A program made the translations under genes and the position numbers. A stretch of 64,000 nt of DNA from Clarkia xantiana subsp. parviflora (taxonomy: Eukaryota > Streptophyta > Magnoliopsida > Myrtales > Onagraceae). Positions 60,301 to 64,000 of the stretch are shown here, one piece after another. The DNA is taken from NCBI GenBank assembly GCA_036873135.1, contig JAPTYO010000005.1, positions 6,612,166-6,676,165 of the forward strand. Reading direction: 5' to 3'. A model generated the notes under the pieces. It worked only from the letters and a program-made list of their open reading frames with translations. It was not told the DNA's origin and made no database searches. The number at the start of each line of letters is the position of its first letter. The first letter of the stretch is position 1.

Positions 60301-60406
60301 TTACTTGTTGTTGTTGAAGCTGAATTGGAGGTATATTCTCTTCGATCCGAGCTGGATTAGATGTTTCTCCTACCAACGGACCTTTATTCCTCGAGATTTG
60401 CACCAC
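57346..60406 (-). pseudogene. gag-protease-RT-RNase H of element E (interrupted)
   Basis: Read on minus from the ATG at 60406: gag (FPRFDGEDLSGWLYRCEHFF, SLKEYCRSFDALLNKVS, then a zinc knuckle CFWCTERYVPGHKC near 59590) to 59459; protease ~59390 (LQILIDSGSTHNF, intact D-S-G); a 21-bp tandem duplication at ~59208-59250 that shifts the frame; RT 58641-58075 ([46 protein letters not shown]); RNase H ~57890-57500 ([37 protein letters not shown]). The frame ends in LTRKGKIVVG at 57346, where C inserted. Its domain order and motifs match plant chromoviruses. It is less decayed than D. Confidence 0.87.
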
Positions 60407-60418
60407 AATATCCTTTAA
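57346..60418 (-). mobile_element. Element E: chromovirus-like Ty3/gypsy fragment (gag to RNase H)
   Basis: It is bounded on the left by the C insertion and on the right by copia element F, which inserted about 12 bp upstream of its gag start. Integrase and both LTRs are absent from the window. CCCAC (57346-57350) would be one copy of the C target duplication. Confidence 0.85.
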
Positions 60419-60710
60419 TGTTAAAGCCCAAGACTTTATATTTCGGCCCGTTATTTTGGCCCGAAGTATTTTGGACCAGTCTGATGTCTATTGGGCTTGA
60501 TCTATTGCTTGGCCCGGTCTGTTATTATCATCCTAAACTTTGTATACAACTTTGAGGACTCATTTACTCCTTCGTCTGATGGTTGGGTAAACTTAGCAAT
60601 TATTTTGCTAGGGTTTACTATATAAGGGGGAGGTACATATTGAGGGAGGTGTGTCGATGAACCCTAAATCATTTTCATCTCTTATTCTGGTGCTCTCTCA
60701 GAACTTTACA
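60419..60710 (+). repeat. 5' LTR of element F (292 bp)
   Basis: It starts TGTTAAAGCCC and ends GAACTTTACA. A TATA-like ACTATATAAGGGGG lies at ~60618. The length and ends are normal for short-LTR copia elements. Confidence 0.9.
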
Positions 60711-60722
60711 TGGTATCAGAGC
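60711..60722 (+). other. Primer-binding site of element F
   Basis: TGGTATCAGAGC directly follows the LTR and is complementary to the initiator methionine tRNA, as in copia element H. Confidence 0.92.
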
Positions 60723-60912
60723 ATACCGAAGCTTTGACGCTCCGTTTCCGATCCGATTGATTTTCTCGCTGCGGTATCTTTTCTTGCTTACTTCTGATCC
60801 TTCTTTTGTTGTTGATCTTGAGCTAAGTTTTTTCTTCTTGCTTGAAATCTGTTCTCTTCGTTACGGATCTCCTTTTTCTGCGAATTTTTTTTTTTTTTTT
60901 TTTTGATTGATC

Positions 60913-61430
60913 TGATGCTTGAATCTTGAGGAGGAACTTCTTCCACCTCTTGCATGTGCAAGATTCGGCGTCTGATCACCAGATCTGCTATTTTTTCATC
61001 TATTTTCTTCGAATCCATTTTGCTGCGAAAGTTTCTTTTATTTTCTGTTGTTCTGATGCTTGAATCTTGAGGAGGAACTGTTTCCACCTCTTGCATGTGC
61101 GAGATTCGGCATCTGTTCATCAGATCTGTTACTTCTTTCATCTGTTTTCTTCGAATCCTTTTGTTGCGAAAGTTTTTTTTAAAATCTCTGTTGTTATGAT
61201 GTTTGAATCTTGAGGAGGAACTTTTTCCACCTCTTGCATGTGCAAGATTCGACATCTATTCACCAGATCTGCCTTTTTTTGTATCTGAGATTCATCTTGC
61301 TGCTTCTCTTTTCTTCTTCTGTTAAATTTCTGTCGTTCTGGTGCTTGAATCTTGAGGAGGAATTATTTCCACCTCTTGCATGTGCAAGATTTAGCATCCG
61401 TTCATCAGATCTATTGTTTCTCTGTTTCAT
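60913..61430 (+). repeat. Four ~142-bp tandem repeats in the leader of element F
   Basis: Units start (TGATGCTTGAATCTTGAGGA or close variants) at 60913, 61054, 61198 and 61339. Each contains CCACCTCTTGCATGTGC and then a T-rich tail with 'tcttcgaatcc'. They lie between the primer site and gag. Confidence 0.9.
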
Positions 61431-61769
61431 ATTCTTCGCTAAACCTTTACAGATTTTTTTGCAAACGAATTCGATTATTAATGATGATGCTAAACATAGG
61501 TCAGACTTAGTCTATACTTTTATTAAGTACCTGTACTGCATCAGAAATATCACGCAATCTTTTATATGATTGTTGATGACCTTTCGAATTCTGCCATTAA
61601 CACTTCTTGCATGATTCCTTTGTCATCCAATGATTAATTGTTAAAAGTCAGAGGTGTTTCTGAATCCGTTTTTTTTTTTTGAGGATTTCCTTTACCTGAT
61701 TTTCTCAGACCTTGCTTGATCTTTGTAGATCTGTCATTACATTGCGACTTAATTCGTGATCTTTCTATA

Positions 61770-64000
61770 ATGACGTCTGAATCAAGCAAAGGCCATGTGG
61801 ACGATCAGGAAACATCTGAGAAATCACCGGCATCTTTTATCTCTACGCCAATGCCTAAGATTGATCATAATCATCCTCTGTTTTTACATCCTTCGGATTC
61901 TGCTGGACTTTCTTTGGTCTCTGAAAAACTCACCTCCTCCGATGACTATGCCTTCTGGAGCAAGGCAATGAGGATATGTTTGATTTCTAAAAACAAGCTG
62001 GGATTTGTAACTGGTTCCTGCAAGAAGGAAAATTTTGAGCCTAGTCTTCATGATCTATGGGACCGCTGTAATGCCCTTGTCCTTGCATGGATCATGAATT
62101 CTGTCTCCAGAGAGCTTATGTCGGGCAACATTTACACTGAAAGTGCTTTTTCGGTCTGGAATGATTTAAAAGAGAGGCTTCATAAAGTGAATGGATCTCG
62201 TATTTTTCAACTGCACCGCGATATTGTTTTGGCACAGCAAGGAGTTGACTCTGTCCCAACCTACTTTGCTAGACTGAGAACTATGTGGGAAGAATTTGAT
62301 GCAATTTGCAATCTCCCTAGTTGTGCTTGTCCTGAGTTTCAAAAACATATCGCGCATGCAAACAATCTAAAACTTTTCCAATTCCTGAACGGACTCAATG
62401 ATTCATATTCCAATGTTAGAACTAACTTGGTCATGAGAGAGTCACTTCCCTCTGTTTCTCAAGCTTATGCTGTTCTAGTTCAGGAAGAGCATCAAAGAAG
62501 CCTCTCTGGAAATCAAATGATCAATAATGTTTCTGAGGTTAAGCCTCCAAATTCTCTTACAAACAAGCCCCGTGGACAAAAGAGGAACCTTAACCTCTTC
62601 TGTGACTATTGCAAAACCAAAGGCCATGACTTTGACCACTGCTTTAAAAGGAAGGGATATCCCCCTGGATGGAAGTTCCGACCTAACCAAAATAGGCCTC
62701 CTCAAGCTAATTCCGTGCTGGATAATAATTCTGAATGCTATGTTTCAACAGGTACTGAGGGTGGTAGTGCTTCTGTCGCAACTCCTCTGGACCTGCCTAA
62801 AAACCAGCCGATGATGGTCACTTCTGAACAACTTGAGCATCTTGCTCGATCCATGGTTAAGTCACAGCAAGTATCTGAGGCTGCCGAAGCTCGTGCCAAT
62901 GCTGCTTCGTCAGGTATCACTTTATCTAATAAGCAATGGATTCTTGACACAGGAGCCACTCATCACATAACTTGTAGATCTGACTGGTTAACTGATATCA
63001 TTCCTAGCAACAGCAATGTTCAACTTCCAAATGGCTTACATTCAAAAATTATTGGCATTGGAAATTTTAAAATTGGGAGAAAAAATTTCTTAACAGATGT
63101 CTTATTTGTTCCCAGTTTTAAGCTTAATCTCATTTCTGTTGCAAAATTAACCAAAGATTTATCTTGTTCTGTGATTTTTAATGCCAATCTGGTAACCTTG
63201 CAGGATCATTGCAGTGGAACGGTGTTGGGGACTGGTCATGAATCTGCAGGGCTCTATTTTTTTAAACCAGATTCTTTAGCCCCTGTAGTTTTTCATTCAC
63301 TAGTTGATCACCCTGAAACCGTTCTATGGCACAGGCGTTTAGGCCACATTCCTTTTACTACATTGAGTAAGATCGATTGTTTGCGTTCTGTTGATTTCAA
63401 GAATAAAGGCATATCTGAATGTATTGTCTGCCCTTTAGCTAAACAGACTAGGTCTCCTTTTCCCACTAGTACTAGTGTTACTAAAGGTGTTTTTGAACTA
63501 ATACATGTTGATGTATGGGGCCCATACCAATTTGCTACTCATGATAATAAACGATATTTCCTTACTATAGTTGATGATTTCTCTAGAACAACCTGGGTAT
63601 ATTTGCTTACCTTGAAATCTGATGTCATTGTTATTCTGAAACATTTTTTTTCTATGGTACAAACCCAGTTTGAGAAAAAGATTAAAAGAATTCGATCAGA
63701 TAATGGTCGGGAATTTTTTAACGAGAATTGTTCTCTTCTTTTTTCCAATTCTGGCGTGATTCATGAGAGCACTTGTGCTTATACTCCCCAACAAAACGGT
63801 GTTGTAGAACGTAAACATAGACATTTACTTGATATTGCTAGAGCTTTGAAATTTCAAAGTTTTTTGCCAAACCAATTTTGGGGTGAAGCTATTTTAACTG
63901 CCTGTTATCTCATTAACCTGTTGCCAACAGATGTCTTACAAGGTAAATCTCCCTATGAAATTTTATATGGCAAATCTCCCAGATTGGAACATTTACGAGT
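61770..64000 (+). CDS. Copia gag-pol polyprotein of element F, intact to window edge
   Basis: From the ATG at 61770 the frame stays open for 743 codons to the end of the window. Residues ~1-270 are gag (DDYAFWSKAMRICL, FSVWNDLKERLH, YFARLRTMWEEFD). A CCHC zinc knuckle, CDYCKTKGHDFDHC, follows near residue 282. The protease active site is WILDTGATHHI near 393. The GAG-pre-integrase domain contains the HHCC-type pattern (LWHRRLGHIPF, CIVCPLAKQTRSPFP). The integrase core has HVDVWGPY, IRSDNGREFF and TPQQNGVVERKHRHL (D-D-E). RT and RNase H would follow beyond the window. The polyprotein would supply particle, protease and integration functions in the cytoplasm and nucleus. No stop or frameshift was found, so this is the best-preserved element here. 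Confidence 0.95.
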   Translation, partial: MTSESSKGHVDDQETSEKSPASFISTPMPKIDHNHPLFLHPSDSAGLSLVSEKLTSSDDYAFWSKAMRICLISKNKLGFVTGSCKKENFEPSLHDLWDRCNALVLAWIMNSVSRELMSGNIYTESAFSVWNDLKERLHKVNGSRIFQLHRDIVLAQQGVDSVPTYFARLRTMWEEFDAICNLPSCACPEFQKHIAHANNLKLFQFLNGLNDSYSNVRTNLVMRESLPSVSQAYAVLVQEEHQRSLSGNQMINNVSEVKPPNSLTNKPRGQKRNLNLFCDYCKTKGHDFDHCFKRKGYPPGWKFRPNQNRPPQANSVLDNNSECYVSTGTEGGSASVATPLDLPKNQPMMVTSEQLEHLARSMVKSQQVSEAAEARANAASSGITLSNKQWILDTGATHHITCRSDWLTDIIPSNSNVQLPNGLHSKIIGIGNFKIGRKNFLTDVLFVPSFKLNLISVAKLTKDLSCSVIFNANLVTLQDHCSGTVLGTGHESAGLYFFKPDSLAPVVFHSLVDHPETVLWHRRLGHIPFTTLSKIDCLRSVDFKNKGISECIVCPLAKQTRSPFPTSTSVTKGVFELIHVDVWGPYQFATHDNKRYFLTIVDDFSRTTWVYLLTLKSDVIVILKHFFSMVQTQFEKKIKRIRSDNGREFFNENCSLLFSNSGVIHESTCAYTPQQNGVVERKHRHLLDIARALKFQSFLPNQFWGEAILTACYLINLLPTDVLQGKSPYEILYGKSPRLEHLR

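Larger units (their letters stand above)
60419..64000 (+). mobile_element. Element F: copia retrotransposon, running off the window
   Basis: 5' LTR 60419-60710, initiator-tRNA primer site at 60711, a ~1.06-kb leader with tandem repeats, and an uninterrupted gag-pol frame to the last base. The 3' half is outside the window. It inserted into element E just upstream of E gag. Confidence 0.93.

Overview
This is plant nuclear DNA, almost certainly from a eudicot. It has short-exon genes with AT-rich introns, plant LTR retrotransposons of several lineages (Ty3/gypsy Tat, Ty3/gypsy chromovirus, Ty1/copia), and hAT and Mutator-like (MULE) miniature elements. The species cannot be named from the sequence. 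Only two host genes look complete: a type-A cytokinin response regulator (four exons, 7469-8730, ARR8/ARR9-like) and tubulin-folding cofactor B (eight exons, 42724-45137). A third, a pentatricopeptide-repeat (PPR) gene, survives only as its first ~46 codons (46223-46361) and is cut by a retrotransposon.

Layout. 1-7468: AT-rich flank with a hAT element (1021-1702), small fold-back elements, an unclassified repeat and a long-TIR MULE-like element (6293-7027). 7469-8730: response regulator. 9657-22897: element A, a complete 13.2-kb minus-strand Tat-type retrotransposon with TSD TTTCC. It has gag-protease but no recognisable reverse transcriptase or integrase, large tandem arrays, and a multi-exon ORF on the opposite strand. 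24741-32673: the 3' LTR of a minus-strand copia element (G), split by element B (25122-32451, plus strand, TSD ACCCC). B is a full-length Tat element whose 3.8-kb protease-polymerase frame has eight stops but no frameshift. 32674-38331: remains of G and an unidentified pseudogene. 38332-40535: LTR and leader of a second copy of the G family in inverted orientation (H), split by a 1.29-kb solo LTR. 40754-42584: a fold-back MULE with a nested hAT element, ending 131 bp upstream of the TFCB start codon (its right target duplication included). 46362-60418: three gypsy elements on the minus strand. D is a chromovirus truncated in gag. C is a Tat element with antisense ORF plus gag-protease, lacking its 3' LTR. 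E is a chromovirus into which C inserted. 60419-64000: copia element F, whose gag-pol frame is open to the window edge.

The most interesting theme is the Tat group. A and C both carry gag-protease on one strand and a homologous intron-containing coiled-coil ORF on the other, and neither carries polymerase. C shares its LTR family with the polymerase-bearing element B, which suggests an autonomous/non-autonomous partnership. The LTRs of A, B/C and the solo LTR also carry arrays of short palindromic units in U3. The non-coding parts of B and C hold tandem arrays made of two monomer variants. Ages, expression and partnership are inference; coordinates, duplications, repeat units and reading frames were read from the sequence by eye.
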